64,000 nucleotides of DNA from Streptomyces sp. CGMCC 4.7035 (GTDB taxonomy: Bacteria; Actinomycetota; Actinomycetes; Streptomycetales; Streptomycetaceae), in NCBI RefSeq assembly GCF_031583065.1, contig NZ_CP134053.1:992001-1056000 (forward strand), in the 5' to 3' direction. Shown here one piece after another: positions 33,744-42,488 of the stretch. The notes below the pieces were generated by a model, which made no database searches, had not been told where the DNA came from, and saw nothing but the letters and a program-made list of their open reading frames with translations. The translations under genes and the position numbers were made by a program. Positions within the stretch are counted from its first letter, which is position 1. Each line of letters starts with the position of its first letter.

Positions 33744-34457
33744 GTGGCGGACCGGGGCATGGGGGAGTGGGCGCCGCTGCCGGAGGATCTGGGGCGGGAG
33801 GCCCGCGCGCTGGCCGAGTACTGCAGGCTGCTGAAGGAGCGTACGGGGCTGAGCCTGGCCGCCCTCGCGGAGCGGACCCACTATTCGAAGTCGTCCTGGC
33901 AGCGCTGTCTCAACGGCCGTCAGATACCGCCGCGTTCAGCCCTGCGGTCGCTGGCCGCGGCGGCCGAGGCGGATCCGGCGCGGCTGCTCGGCCTGCGCGA
34001 GGCCGTGCTGCGGTCGGGCCGGCTCCCGCCCGCACCGCCTCAGCTGCGGCGGCCGGCCGGGCAACGCCCGCACCCGCTCGCGGACCGGCCGCCCGTGGAC
34101 CGGCCGCCCGTGGACCGGCCGCCCGTGGACCGGTCACCCGTGGACCGGTCACCCGTGGACCGGTCACCCGTGGACCGGTCACCCGTGGACCGGCCAACCC
34201 AGGGCCGGCTGCCCGAGGACGTCGTGCCGGTCCTGTCGCCGTCACCCGAGGGCGTCCTGACACGGCGGCGGGAGCAGCGGGACGGGGAGGAATTCCCCGC
34301 GCCCGCCGCTCCCGTGGCCTCACACGCGGCGACCGTGCGCCGCTGGCGGCTGGTCGCCGCCGGCCTGCTGGTGCTGCTGGTCGCCGTCACCGCCGTGTCG
34401 GCGGTGCTCCTGAGCCGTCAGGACACCGGGTGCGCGACGGTGACGACGCGGCCGTGA
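33744..34457 (+). CDS. HTH (XRE-like) protein with minisatellite linker and C-terminal TM helix (paralogue 1)
   Basis: 237 residues. The N-terminal HTH is close to those of the genes at 35862 and 36698: 'YCRLLKERTGLSLAALAERT' then 'YSKSSWQRCLNGRQIPPR'. A disordered linker contains seven DRPPV/DRSPV units; a membrane helix ('WRLVAAGLLVLLVAVTAVSAV', residues about 203-222) and a short tail follow. N-terminal DNA-binding plus one C-terminal helix means a membrane-tethered regulator or, as in RodZ-like proteins, a HTH used for protein contact. GTG 33744 has GGGGGAG 4 nt upstream; ATG 33759 is a less likely start. Targets are unknown. Confidence 0.8.
   Translation: MADRGMGEWAPLPEDLGREARALAEYCRLLKERTGLSLAALAERTHYSKSSWQRCLNGRQIPPRSALRSLAAAAEADPARLLGLREAVLRSGRLPPAPPQLRRPAGQRPHPLADRPPVDRPPVDRPPVDRSPVDRSPVDRSPVDRSPVDRPTQGRLPEDVVPVLSPSPEGVLTRRREQRDGEEFPAPAAPVASHAATVRRWRLVAAGLLVLLVAVTAVSAVLLSRQDTGCATVTTRP
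34083..34187 (+). repeat. seven tandem 15-bp units within the HTH-TM gene
   Basis: Three copies of GACCGGCCGCCCGTG (from 34083) and four of GACCGGTCACCCGTG (from 34128), then a partial eighth unit at 34188. They encode DRPPV x3 and DRSPV x4. Copies within each type are identical at every base, indicating recent slippage. Confidence 0.95.
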
Positions 34458-34467
34458 TGCCCGCTCA

Positions 34468-34735
34468 TTGACGTCCTTACCTGAGTAAACGCAGGCAATT
34501 CCGGTCTGCACCGCTTCGCGGTGCTCCCTCGGGTTCCTGCTTCATCGACCCCTGCCGCCCGTGAGGGTGGTCTGACAAGGTCTCCACAGGCTTCACGTCC
34601 CGCCCGTCCGGCGGTAGGTCCGACAACTCCGTCGTCGGACAAGGCGATCCTGCCATGCCTCCGCGGCCCTCCGGGCCACTGAGGCAAGGATGCCCTTCAC
34701 CTCCATCCTGAAGGATGGAGCACTGGGCAAGTGTT
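34468..34735 (-). mobile_element. internally deleted IS200/IS605 (TnpB) element
   Basis: Read on the minus strand, a subterminal hairpin (CTCCATCCTTCAGGATGGAG at 34700-34719, 10 bp split by nothing) lies at the upstream end. It is followed by the last part of a tnpB-like frame ending 'MKQEPEGAPRSGADRNCLRLLR' (shown as two 20-or-fewer parts: MKQEPEGAP and RSGADRNCLRLLR), then GTAAGGACG and TCAA (34468-34471), the tetranucleotide typical of the right end in this family. A 7-bp stem GCACCGC-gaa-GCGGTGC is in the tail. Most of tnpB and any tnpA are missing. Ends are inferred, not proven by a target-site comparison. Confidence 0.6.
34477..34656 (-). pseudogene. 3' remnant of a tnpB gene
   Basis: A 59-codon open frame whose last 40 residues ('DVKPVETLSDHPHGRQGS', 'MKQEPEGAPRSGADRN') resemble the variable C-terminal tail of Streptomyces IS605 TnpB proteins. 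The RuvC and zinc-ribbon parts are absent, so no nuclease can be made. It lies within the element at 34468-34735. Confidence 0.55.
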
Positions 34736-35271
34736 CAGTAGCTCGCCTCCACCCACGCGCCGTCGACGTAGACGTAGTAGACCTGCTGGGCGACTCCGGC
34801 GAGGGGCAGACGCTTGAAGCGTGCGTTGTAGTCCGAGTCGCCGTCGTAGGTGACGTACCCCTTCCTGCCCACCTTGCCGAGGTTGTTGTCCGCGACCGAG
34901 AACGACTTGGGGTCGGCCTTGCCGGTCTGGCTGAGACCGTTCTGAGCCTGCCAGTCCTTCGTCGCCGACTTCGTCTTGCTGTCGAAGTCGCCGTCGATGT
35001 CGTTCTCGGTGAAGTCGTGCTTGGTGTTCTTCTTGTCCGTCCACTTGGCGCCGTCGGCCACCAGGACGGTCTGCCACAGGGCGACCGCGTTGCCCTCGTC
35101 GCCCTGCTTCAGGGCGCCCTCGTCGCGCCAGTCGTCGGTGGTGCCGCCGGTGCCGTCGATGTAACCGGTGTCGTCGGACGCGAGGGCCGTGCCCGCCGCG
35201 GTGATCCCTCCGAGCGCCGCGCCCGCGGCCAGTACCGTCGCCGCCACTGCCGTGCGGATGTGCTTGCGCAT
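34735..35271 (-). CDS. secreted peptidoglycan-binding-like protein
   Basis: 178 residues. Signal peptide about 1-31 ('VAATVLAAGAALGGITAAG...ALA'). The mature part has a segment 'GDEGNAVALWQTVLVADG...DGDFDSKTKSATKDWQ' whose spacing (GxxGxxVxxWQ ... DGxFxxxTxxAxxxWQ) matches the PG_binding_1 repeat, then a C-terminal 'YVYVDGAWVEASY'. Probably a wall-associated protein without enzymatic activity. ATG 35271 has GAGGAAAC 1-6 nt upstream. The IS200/IS605 remnant abuts its stop codon; no own terminator is seen. Confidence 0.82.
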   Translation of the reverse strand: MRKHIRTAVAATVLAAGAALGGITAAGTALASDDTGYIDGTGGTTDDWRDEGALKQGDEGNAVALWQTVLVADGAKWTDKKNTKHDFTENDIDGDFDSKTKSATKDWQAQNGLSQTGKADPKSFSVADNNLGKVGRKGYVTYDGDSDYNARFKRLPLAGVAQQVYYVYVDGAWVEASY

Positions 35272-35486
35272 GTTTCCTCATTCCCTCCCCCGGACCGCTC
35301 GGCTCCGCTGATCCCTGTGATCCCCCGGTGCGGTCCGTGGCCTGTTTCGTGCGAACAGTCATCAGGTCGCACGGCGCCCCCGGCCCGGATCCCCGGATGG
35401 GGTGAGGTGGGACGAAACGGGACGTCCCGGCCCGTGGCCTGCGGCGACCCGCCGGGCGCGGCGGGTCGTGGCGGGACGGGTCCCTG

Positions 35487-35574
35487 CGCGGGACGGGACG
35501 GGACCGTGCGCCGGACGGGACGGGACCGTGCGCGGGACGGGACAGGACCGTGCGCCGGACGGGACAGACCCCTG
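35487..35574. repeat. four tandem 22-bp units rich in GGGAC
   Basis: Units 35487, 35509, 35531 and 35553 read CGC(G/C)GGACGGGAC(G/A)GGACCGTG, the fourth with more changes. Inside each unit GGGAC is itself repeated. Confidence 0.9.
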
Positions 35575-35609
35575 GGCGGGAGGGGCGGAGGCGGGCGAGC
35601 AGAACAAAA

Positions 35610-35647
35610 GGGCGCCCGGCCTCTCCCCCGTGGGAGGCCGGGCGCCC
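35610..35647 (-). terminator. hairpin with T-tract in the minus direction
   Basis: Arms 35610-35623 and 35634-35647 pair over 14 bp around a 10-nt loop. Minus-strand readthrough would be followed by CTTTTGTTC, the T-rich tail expected of an intrinsic terminator. The nearest annotated gene ending here is not on the minus strand, so what it terminates is unclear. Confidence 0.6.
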
Positions 35648-35677
35648 CGGGCGGTTGGGTCGCCGAAAACACCCTCA

Positions 35678-35702
35678 TGTACATGTCGGAGCTGTTCAAC
35701 AC
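35678..35702 (-). repeat. 25-bp element, copy 1 (minus orientation)
   Basis: Minus strand GTGTTGAACAGCTCCGACAT followed by GTACA. It matches copy 2 (plus strand, 36388-36412) at 20 of 25 positions, gap-free. Both begin GTGTTGA and end ATGTACA. The two copies flank the HTH-TM gene at 35862-36335 and point away from it and toward the next gene respectively. Confidence 0.5.
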
Positions 35703-35861
35703 CTGGCAGCTCCCTGTGGCATGGAAGTGACCGTTCCGCTACGCGTCCGCGCCCCGCCACGGAACCGACGCGGCCCCTGACATCGTCAATCGATCGAACG
35801 GAACAGGCTTTCGGGTCGGGCGGTACAGGTTCCCGGACCGGGCAACGCGGAGGAGTGAGTG

Positions 35862-36335
35862 ATGGGCGCCTGGCAGCCGCTGCCGGACGATCTGCCGCCG
35901 GAGGTACGGCATTTCGTGGAGCAGCTGCGGCTTCTGAAGGACCGCACCGGGCTCAGCCTCGCCGCGCTCGGCGCGCAGACCGCGTACAGCAAGTCCTCCT
36001 GGCAGCGCTACCTCAACGCCACCCAGCCGCCGCCCCGTCAGGCGGTCGCCGCGCTGTGCCGGGTCGCGGGGCTCGCGGGCGACGAGGCCGAACGCTTCGG
36101 TGTGCGCTGGGAGCTGGCCGTGCACGCCTGGCCCCGGCAGCCGACCCCGGCACCCGCCCCGGCGGGCGGTCCGGCGCCCGGGGAGTACGAGGACGAACCG
36201 ACGGTCCCGTGGTGGGACCGGCCGGCCGAGGAGCCCGAACCGCGGCCCGCCGGGCGCCGCCTCCTGTATGTCGCGCTCCTCGCCCTGCTGGTGCTGCTCG
36301 TCGTCGCCCTCGTCGGCGCCGTCACCCTTGGGTGA
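35862..36335 (+). CDS. HTH (XRE-like) protein with C-terminal TM helix (paralogue 2)
   Basis: 157 residues, the shortest of the three paralogues. HTH: 'LRLLKDRTGLSLAALGAQT' and 'YSKSSWQRYLNATQPPPRQ' (residues about 23-62). Then 'WELAVHAWPRQ', a short acidic/Pro linker and a membrane helix ending at the C-terminus ('LLYVALLALLVLLVVALVGA'). With almost nothing after the helix it looks like a tail-anchored protein. ATG 35862 has GGAGGAG 6 nt upstream; an adjacent GTG 35859 is too close. Confidence 0.82.
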   Translation: MGAWQPLPDDLPPEVRHFVEQLRLLKDRTGLSLAALGAQTAYSKSSWQRYLNATQPPPRQAVAALCRVAGLAGDEAERFGVRWELAVHAWPRQPTPAPAPAGGPAPGEYEDEPTVPWWDRPAEEPEPRPAGRRLLYVALLALLVLLVVALVGAVTLG

Positions 36336-36387
36336 TCTGATCCCGCTGTGCCTGCTGAGGTCGCCGCTGTGTCCCCGTTGTGTCGAT

Positions 36388-36412
36388 GTGTTGACAAGTT
36401 CGGGGATGTACA
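36388..36412 (+). repeat. 25-bp element, copy 2 (plus orientation)
   Basis: GTGTTGACAAGTTCGGGGAT followed by GTACA. It includes TTGACA, a canonical -35, but no TAnnnT is found 16-18 nt further, so a simple promoter is not established. The gap 36336-36697 contains this element and no gene. Confidence 0.5.
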
Positions 36413-36697
36413 CCGAATCGTCCGTCCGGCGGAGCTAACGTGTCCCACCGGGACGGTCGGGGGCGTCCCGTGCGGTGAATCCAGGGTTCCGTACGCGAGG
36501 TCGGTGGGACACTGGGCCGCAGTCCAACGGGCGTGCGACGGTGCATGCCTCAGCCCGATTGCTCCCGTGCGCCCCATCCCCGGGTACTGAGACCCTGGCC
36601 GGGCGCGGTCCCTTGGGTAGCCAGAACGGGGACCCGGCAGCGGGCGCCGTGTACAGGGGGAAGACCAGCACGTACCGGGGGAATGAGGGGGGAAGCA

Positions 36698-37906
36698 ATG
36701 CCTCGTTGGAGGGCCTTGCCCGATGAACTCGATCCGCAGGTCAAGGAGTTCGCGGGACAGCTGCGGCGGCTCGTGGACCGCAGCGGGCTGAGCGTCTCCG
36801 CGGTGGCCGACCGCACGGGCTACAGCAAGACGTCCTGGGAGCGTTACCTCAACGGCCGGCTGCTCGCGCCGAAGGGCGCCATCGTCGCCCTGGCCGAGGT
36901 GACCGGCACCGAACCTGTCCATCTGACCACGATGTGGGAGCTGGCCGAGCGCGCCTGGAGCCGTTCGGAGCTGCGCCACGACATGACCATGGAGGCCATC
37001 CGGATCTCCCAGGCGCGCGCCGCGCTGGGGGAGTCCGGGGCGGCCGCCCCCGAGACCAAGGGACGTGGCGGCAAGGGGGCCCGCAGCGCCACCGCGGCGG
37101 CGGGGATCGCGGGACCGGCCGGGGTGGCCCCGACCGTACCGACGCAGCCGACGGCCGCGGAGAGCCGCGACGCGGGGGGCGACGTACGGGCGTCGCGGGG
37201 CGGTCCCCAGGAGGGCAACTCCTGGGGACTGGCCGGGTATCAAGGGCCGTCGCGGTCGGACGGACGGTCCGCTGTCGCGGCCAAGGCCCCGACAGCATCG
37301 CCCAACGGATCCGCCCGGACGCCGGGTGCGGACGGGTCGTACGGACCGGCGACGGCCGGCGGCCCGCCGCGCGGCGACGGTCCGGACGCCGGCGGCGAGC
37401 CCGACCGGGGGCGCCGCAAGCGGCGCCTGACGATGTTCCTCGCGGGCGTGGTCGGGGCGCTGGTGGTGATCGCGGCGGCCTTCTACCTCACCGGCGGCGA
37501 CAACAAGAAGCCCGGCAGCGCACCCAAGCCGTCCCCGACGTCCGTGAGCCCGAACCCCGACCTGCCGGTGGGCGTCAAGTGCAGTGGGGCGGGCTGCACC
37601 GGCAAGGACCCGGAGAACATGGGCTGCGGCGGCACACTGGCGAGGACCAGCACCAGCGTCACCGTCGGCGCGACCCTCGTCGAGGTGCGCTACAGCACGA
37701 CCTGCGGCGCCGCGTGGGCCCGTATCACCCGGGCGGCGCAGGGCGACACGGTCGAGGTGTCCGCGGGCACGTCTGCCCGGCAGACCGGTTCGGTCACGGC
37801 GGCCGGGGACACGGACGCGTACACCCCGATGGTGGCGGTGAAGGACGCGGCCGAGGCGAAGGCCTGTGTGACGCTGGCGTCCGGGCAGAAGGGGTGCACG
37901 AAGTAG
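36698..37906 (+). CDS. HTH (XRE-like) protein with TM helix and DUF2690 extracytoplasmic domain (paralogue 3)
   Basis: 402 residues. HTH region 'LRRLVDRSGLSVSAVADRT' and 'YSKTSWERYLNGRLLAPKG'; 'WELAERAWSRSELRHD' extends the similarity to paralogue 2. A disordered Gly/Ala/Pro linker (about 110-240) leads to a membrane helix ('LTMFLAGVVGALVVIAAAFYL', residues about 243-262) and an outer DUF2690-like domain: 'VKCSGAGCTGKDPENMGC' with paired cysteines, then a beta-rich region with two more pairs. The topology suits a sensor that couples an outside signal to a cytoplasmic HTH. ATG 36698 has GGGGGGA 4 nt upstream. Confidence 0.85.
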   Translation: MPRWRALPDELDPQVKEFAGQLRRLVDRSGLSVSAVADRTGYSKTSWERYLNGRLLAPKGAIVALAEVTGTEPVHLTTMWELAERAWSRSELRHDMTMEAIRISQARAALGESGAAAPETKGRGGKGARSATAAAGIAGPAGVAPTVPTQPTAAESRDAGGDVRASRGGPQEGNSWGLAGYQGPSRSDGRSAVAAKAPTASPNGSARTPGADGSYGPATAGGPPRGDGPDAGGEPDRGRRKRRLTMFLAGVVGALVVIAAAFYLTGGDNKKPGSAPKPSPTSVSPNPDLPVGVKCSGAGCTGKDPENMGCGGTLARTSTSVTVGATLVEVRYSTTCGAAWARITRAAQGDTVEVSAGTSARQTGSVTAAGDTDAYTPMVAVKDAAEAKACVTLASGQKGCTK

Positions 37907-37985
37907 GGCCTGCGCGGGGCGTGCGGGCCGGGGGCGCGTGGCGGGCAGCGGGCGTAGCGTGAGAGGCGCTCGGAGGGGAGCGACC

Positions 37986-38030
37986 GTGAAGCGAGGGGCG
38001 CGCGGAACGGTGTCGCGCGCTTCCCGCTGA
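37986..38030 (+). CDS. possible 14-residue small ORF
   Basis: GTG at 37986 has GGAGGGGAG at a 5-nt spacing, and TAGCGT (37954-37959) could be its -10. The product would be MKRGARGTVSRASR. The signals are good but the peptide is tiny and may be the leftover 5' end of a lost gene. Confidence 0.25.
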   Translation: MKRGARGTVSRASR

Positions 38031-38056
38031 AAACAATCGCCGTACAACACGCATGA

Positions 38057-39409
<1,353 letters not shown>

Positions 39410-39437
39410 GTCTCCGGGTTCCGTCACGACCCAGCGC

Positions 39438-39469
39438 AGGCCCCGTTCCGGTTCCTCCGGACGGGGCCT
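39438..39469 (+). terminator. terminator of mdh
   Basis: AGGCCCCG-T-TCCGG pairs with CCGGA-CGGGGCCT with a single bulged T; the loop is TTCCT. Confidence 0.7.
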
Positions 39470-39491
39470 GTCGTCGTCTGTGCCGCTGCCG

Positions 39492-39845
39492 TCAGGACCG
39501 CGGCGAACGCGCCGGTACGCGGTGCTCGCCGGGCGCGACGGAGCGCGTCCCGGTCCGGTCGCGGTAACCGGCGACGACCGCGGCGGTCGCCACCAGGACC
39601 AGCAGGGCGACCGTGCGCAGCGCCGGCCCCATGCCGTGCGGCAGATCGCGGTGGGCGGCCAGGACCGTGCCGGTGACCGCGACACCGAGGGCCGCGCCGG
39701 TCTCCCGGGCCGAGGTGCCGAGGCCGGAGCCGAGGCCTGCCTGGTGGGTCGGGAGCGAGGCGACCACCCCGAACGTCAGCGTGGGCATGCTCAGTCCGGT
39801 GCCGGCCGAGATGACCAGCAGCCAGCAGGCGTACGTCCACCCGCG
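39492..39845 (-). pseudogene. 3' remnant of an MFS (DHA2/EmrB-like) transporter gene
   Basis: About 118 codons matching the C-terminal end of a 14-TM MFS exporter: 'RGWTYACWLLVISAGTGLSM' then 'LTFGVVASLPTHQAGLGSGL', 'TSARETGAALGVAVTGTVLA' and a last helix 'TVALLVLVATAAVVAGY'. Family members are about 450-520 residues, so roughly three quarters are missing. The break is near 39840, exactly where the LysR fragment begins in the other direction. Confidence 0.75.
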
Positions 39846-40455
39846 CCGCCGAACAGGCACCCGGCATCCGTATCCGCTTCCTCGCCGAGAGCCATCTGGA
39901 CGCGCCGTTCCTGTGCCAGGGCACCGCCGATCTGGAGGTCGGAGTCGTGGACTCGACGGCGCCCGAGGTGCGCGTGGAGTCCCTCCACGAGGACCGGATG
40001 GTGGGGGTCGTCCGCGTCGGCCACCCGTTGCTGGACGGGGAGTTGACGCCCGAGCGGTTCGCCACCGAGGCCGATCACCTGATCGTCTCGCGCCGGGGCA
40101 AGCTGCACGGCCCGGTCGATGCAGCCCTGGCCGAACTGGGCCTGAACCGCCGGGTGGTGGGCACGGTCGGCACCTTCCCCTGCCTCACTCTTCGTCATCC
40201 GCGACACCGACCTGGTGGGCCTGATCAGTTCGTGGGGCCTGCCGCCGGCGTCCGACCTGGGCCTGGTCACGTTCGAGGTGCCGCTCGGGCTCTCGCCGCT
40301 GCGGCTGGGGCTGGCCTGGCATCCGCGCCACGACGCCGATCCGGCGCACGCGTGGCTGCGCGGCTGCGTACGGGACCTGATGGCCGAGTGGTCGGCGGGC
40401 TCCGGGGCCCGCCGACCGACGGCGTTCGCGCTGCGCGGCCCGCCCTCGTTCATGA
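39842..40455 (+). pseudogene. 5'-truncated, frameshifted LysR-family regulator
   Basis: Reads 'AEQAPGIRIRFLAESHLDAP' through 'VGVVRVGHPLLDGELTPERF' and 'VVGTVGTFP', the substrate-binding domain of a LysR regulator; the N-terminal winged HTH is absent. Near 40181 an extra base (CCCCTGCC) shifts the frame, after which 'ASLFVIRDTDLVGLISS' and 'HPRHDADPAHAWLRGCVRDL' continue the family pattern. No in-frame stop is found before the convergent gene. In intact loci such LysR and MFS genes are usually divergent. Confidence 0.75.
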
Positions 40456-40466
40456 GAGGGGAGCAG

Positions 40467-41249
40467 TCAGAGGCCCTGCAGCTCCTGCTTCAGCTTCGAG
40501 ACGTCCACCGACTCCTTCGCCGGCGGTGTCTTCGTCGGGACCGGCTTGTCGTAGTCCGTGAGGGTCATGGTCAGGTCGGTGCCCCCACCCTTCTTGACCG
40601 TGCGGTACAGGTGGTGTGCCGGGTCCGCCGTGACGTACTGCGTCGTCGTGACGCCGTTCTGCCGGAAGGACAGCGGGATCACCTTCATGTCGTCCAGCGC
40701 GGTCTCGGCGTCCTTCTTCACGGAGGACGGCAGGGCTGCGCCTTTCGTCACGTCCCGCTGGAGCACGTCGAGGTCGCAGGCGTCCGCGATGCCGCTGAGC
40801 GGGGTGTCGGACGCGGAGCCGTGGAGGTAGCGGTCCTTGAACTTGGCGGCCGCGGCGGGGCCCTGGCGGCCGGGGAGTTCGGCCTTCCAGAACGCCGCGT
40901 CCGGTTTCAGCCACACCTCGGCGCCCCGTTTGACGATCTGAACGGTGCCGCCGTGCTCACCCAGGGCCATCGTGCCCGTACAGTTGCCGCCCCGGTCGAG
41001 CGCGAGTTTCATCGATGTCGGCTGGGTGGTGCTCGCCTTCGCCTGCGCACTGCGATCCGTGTAGTCGAGCCGGACCGACTTCGCCTTCTGCACCCCCGCC
41101 CGCGCCTGAGCGACCAGTTGCTGTGCGCTCAGGCCGCCGTTGCTGTCGGCCGGGCCGATGGCGCCCGCTGCGGGGGAGCACAACAGGGCCATCGCCGTGG
41201 CTGTCGTCGTCGAGCACGTCGCGGTCGTGAAGCCATGGGTTCGGGACAT
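40467..41249 (-). CDS. secreted protein of the LppX/LprG-like lipoprotein type
   Basis: 260 residues. Signal region 1-31 ('TATAMALLCSPAAGAIG'); the Cys is preceded by Leu-Leu so it is a poor lipobox, and ordinary signal-peptidase cleavage after 'AGA' is as likely. The mature part has alternating beta-type segments ('SVRLDYTD', 'GTMALGEHGGTVQIVKRGAE', 'YVTADPAHHLYRTVKKGGG' ending 'MTLTDYDKPV'), as in the LolA/LppX-like lipid-binding fold; this link is tentative. ATG 41249 has GGAGGTGA 4 nt upstream. Convergent with the broken LysR gene. Confidence 0.75.
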   Translation of the reverse strand: MSRTHGFTTATCSTTTATAMALLCSPAAGAIGPADSNGGLSAQQLVAQARAGVQKAKSVRLDYTDRSAQAKASTTQPTSMKLALDRGGNCTGTMALGEHGGTVQIVKRGAEVWLKPDAAFWKAELPGRQGPAAAAKFKDRYLHGSASDTPLSGIADACDLDVLQRDVTKGAALPSSVKKDAETALDDMKVIPLSFRQNGVTTTQYVTADPAHHLYRTVKKGGGTDLTMTLTDYDKPVPTKTPPAKESVDVSKLKQELQGL

Positions 41250-41326
41250 CTCGTCACCTCCACGCACGGTCACCACTCAGCGTACGTTTGACCGTTTTCG
41301 CGCGCATTTTCAGTGACGTAGCACAC

Positions 41327-42040
41327 TTATGGCCGCGGGGCGAGCCCGGCCAGTGCCGCCATCGCCGCGCGTTGCAGCCCCGGTCCGAACGTGACGCGGG
41401 TGGCGCCGAGTTCACCGAGTTCGGTGGGCGAAGGGCCCTCGCCGGGCCTGGCGAACACGTTGATCGGCCCCTGGATCCCCACCCGCAGCAGCGGCAGTAC
41501 GTCGGCCGGGGCGCCGATCGGATACACGCAGTCGGCGCCTGCGGCGATGTACAGCGCCGCCCGCGCGATGGCCTGTTCGGGGTCGCTGACGCCGCGGACG
41601 AACGTGTCGACGCGCGCGTTGAGGAACAGCCGGTCGCCGGCCGCGTCCCGCACCTCGGTGAGCCAGTCGGCGTGCTCCCGGGGGTCCTTGAGGACACCTC
41701 CCTGCGAGTCCTCGAGGTTGCAGCCCACCGCCCCCGTCTCCAGCAGCCGCTCCACCAGTTCCCTCGGCGCGAGCCCGTATCCGTCCTCGAGGTCGGCCGA
41801 CACCGGCACCTCGACGGCCCGTGCGATCCGCGTGACCGCCGCGAACATCTCGTCGGCGGGAGTCGCCCCGTCCTCGTGTCCGAGCGCGGCGGCGATCCCG
41901 GCGCTGGGCGTCGCGAGCGCCGGGAACCCGGTGTCCACGAGGACCCGGGCGCTCACGGCGTCCCAGGGGCCTGGCAGGACCAGAGGATCGCCCGGCAGGC
42001 GGTGGTGGTGCAGTGCACGGAACGTGTCGACTTCGCTCAC
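41327..42040 (-). CDS. isocitrate lyase/PEP mutase-family enzyme
   Basis: 237 residues. Family signatures: 'VLPGPWDAVSARVLVDTGFP', 'LATPSAGIAAALGHEDG', 'PVSADLEDGYG' with the Mg-binding acids, and 'NLEDSQGG', then 'LFLNARVDTFV'. The isocitrate-lyase Cys signature KKCGH is absent, so it is not an isocitrate lyase; the real substrate (a 2-oxo acid, carboxyphosphonate- or methylisocitrate-like compound) is unknown. The GTG start overlaps the stop of the preceding AhpD-like gene (GTGA), placing it last in a three-gene operon. Confidence 0.85.
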   Translation of the reverse strand: MSEVDTFRALHHHRLPGDPLVLPGPWDAVSARVLVDTGFPALATPSAGIAAALGHEDGATPADEMFAAVTRIARAVEVPVSADLEDGYGLAPRELVERLLETGAVGCNLEDSQGGVLKDPREHADWLTEVRDAAGDRLFLNARVDTFVRGVSDPEQAIARAALYIAAGADCVYPIGAPADVLPLLRVGIQGPINVFARPGEGPSPTELGELGATRVTFGPGLQRAAMAALAGLAPRP

Positions 42041-42488
42041 GGTGTGTAGCCCCCCGGTGGAATACGGCGGCTGACCATCAGCCGGTTCCAGGCGTTGATC
42101 ACGCCGATCAGCCCGATCAGCCCGATCAGATGCGCGAGTTCGGTGTCGTCGAAGTGCTTGGCGGCCTTCTCGTACACCTCGTCCGGCACGAAGCCGTCGA
42201 TGAGCACGGTCACCGCCTCCGTCAGTGCCAGTGCCGCCCGCTCCCGCTCGCTGTAGAGGTCCTCCGCCTCCTCCCAGGCGTGCAGGAGCTGGATGCGGTC
42301 CTCCGACTCGCCGCTTTGGCGGGCCACTTGAGATGCATGTCGAGGCAGAACGCGCAGTGGTTGATCTGGGAGGCCCGGATCATCACCAGCTCGGCGAGCG
42401 CCGGGTCGCCGAGCCCCTTCTTCGCGGCCGCGCTCACCGCGGACATGGCGCGGCCGACCTCGCGGTCCAGCAGCGTCGTACGGGTCAC
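42037..42488 (-). pseudogene. AhpD-like (carboxymuconolactone decarboxylase family) gene with a frameshift
   Basis: The first part, from GTG 42488, reads 'VTRTTLLDREVGRAMSAVS' and 'IRASQINHCAFCLDMHLK' with the CxxC redox motif. After about 42325-42335 the frame must change to continue 'VARQSGESEDRIQLLHAWEE' and 'GFVPDEVYEKAAKHFDDTEL', closely matching the upstream paralogue. Restoring one G in CTCAAGTGG would join both parts. It starts in a GTGA overlap with the upstream paralogue and stops in a GTGA overlap with the PEP-mutase-family gene. Either a recent mutation or a sequencing error. Confidence 0.75.

Larger units (their letters stand above)
35272..35861. other. 590-bp intergenic region with repeats and a hairpin
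   Basis: Holds four 22-bp tandem repeats (35487-35574), a 14-bp hairpin (35610-35647) and one copy of a 25-bp element (35678-35702). A 17-codon frame at 35677-35730 (MYMSELFNTWQLPVAWK) has no RBS and is not called. No other gene was seen. Confidence 0.5.

Noticed and set aside
34083..34187. CRISPR-like array because of regular repeats
   Set aside because: Units are contiguous 15-mers without spacers and are translated as DRPPV/DRSPV.
35677..35730. 17-codon frame MYMSELFNTWQLPVAWK
   Set aside because: No RBS; its 5' end is the 25-bp element that also occurs at 36388, so the similarity is at the DNA level.
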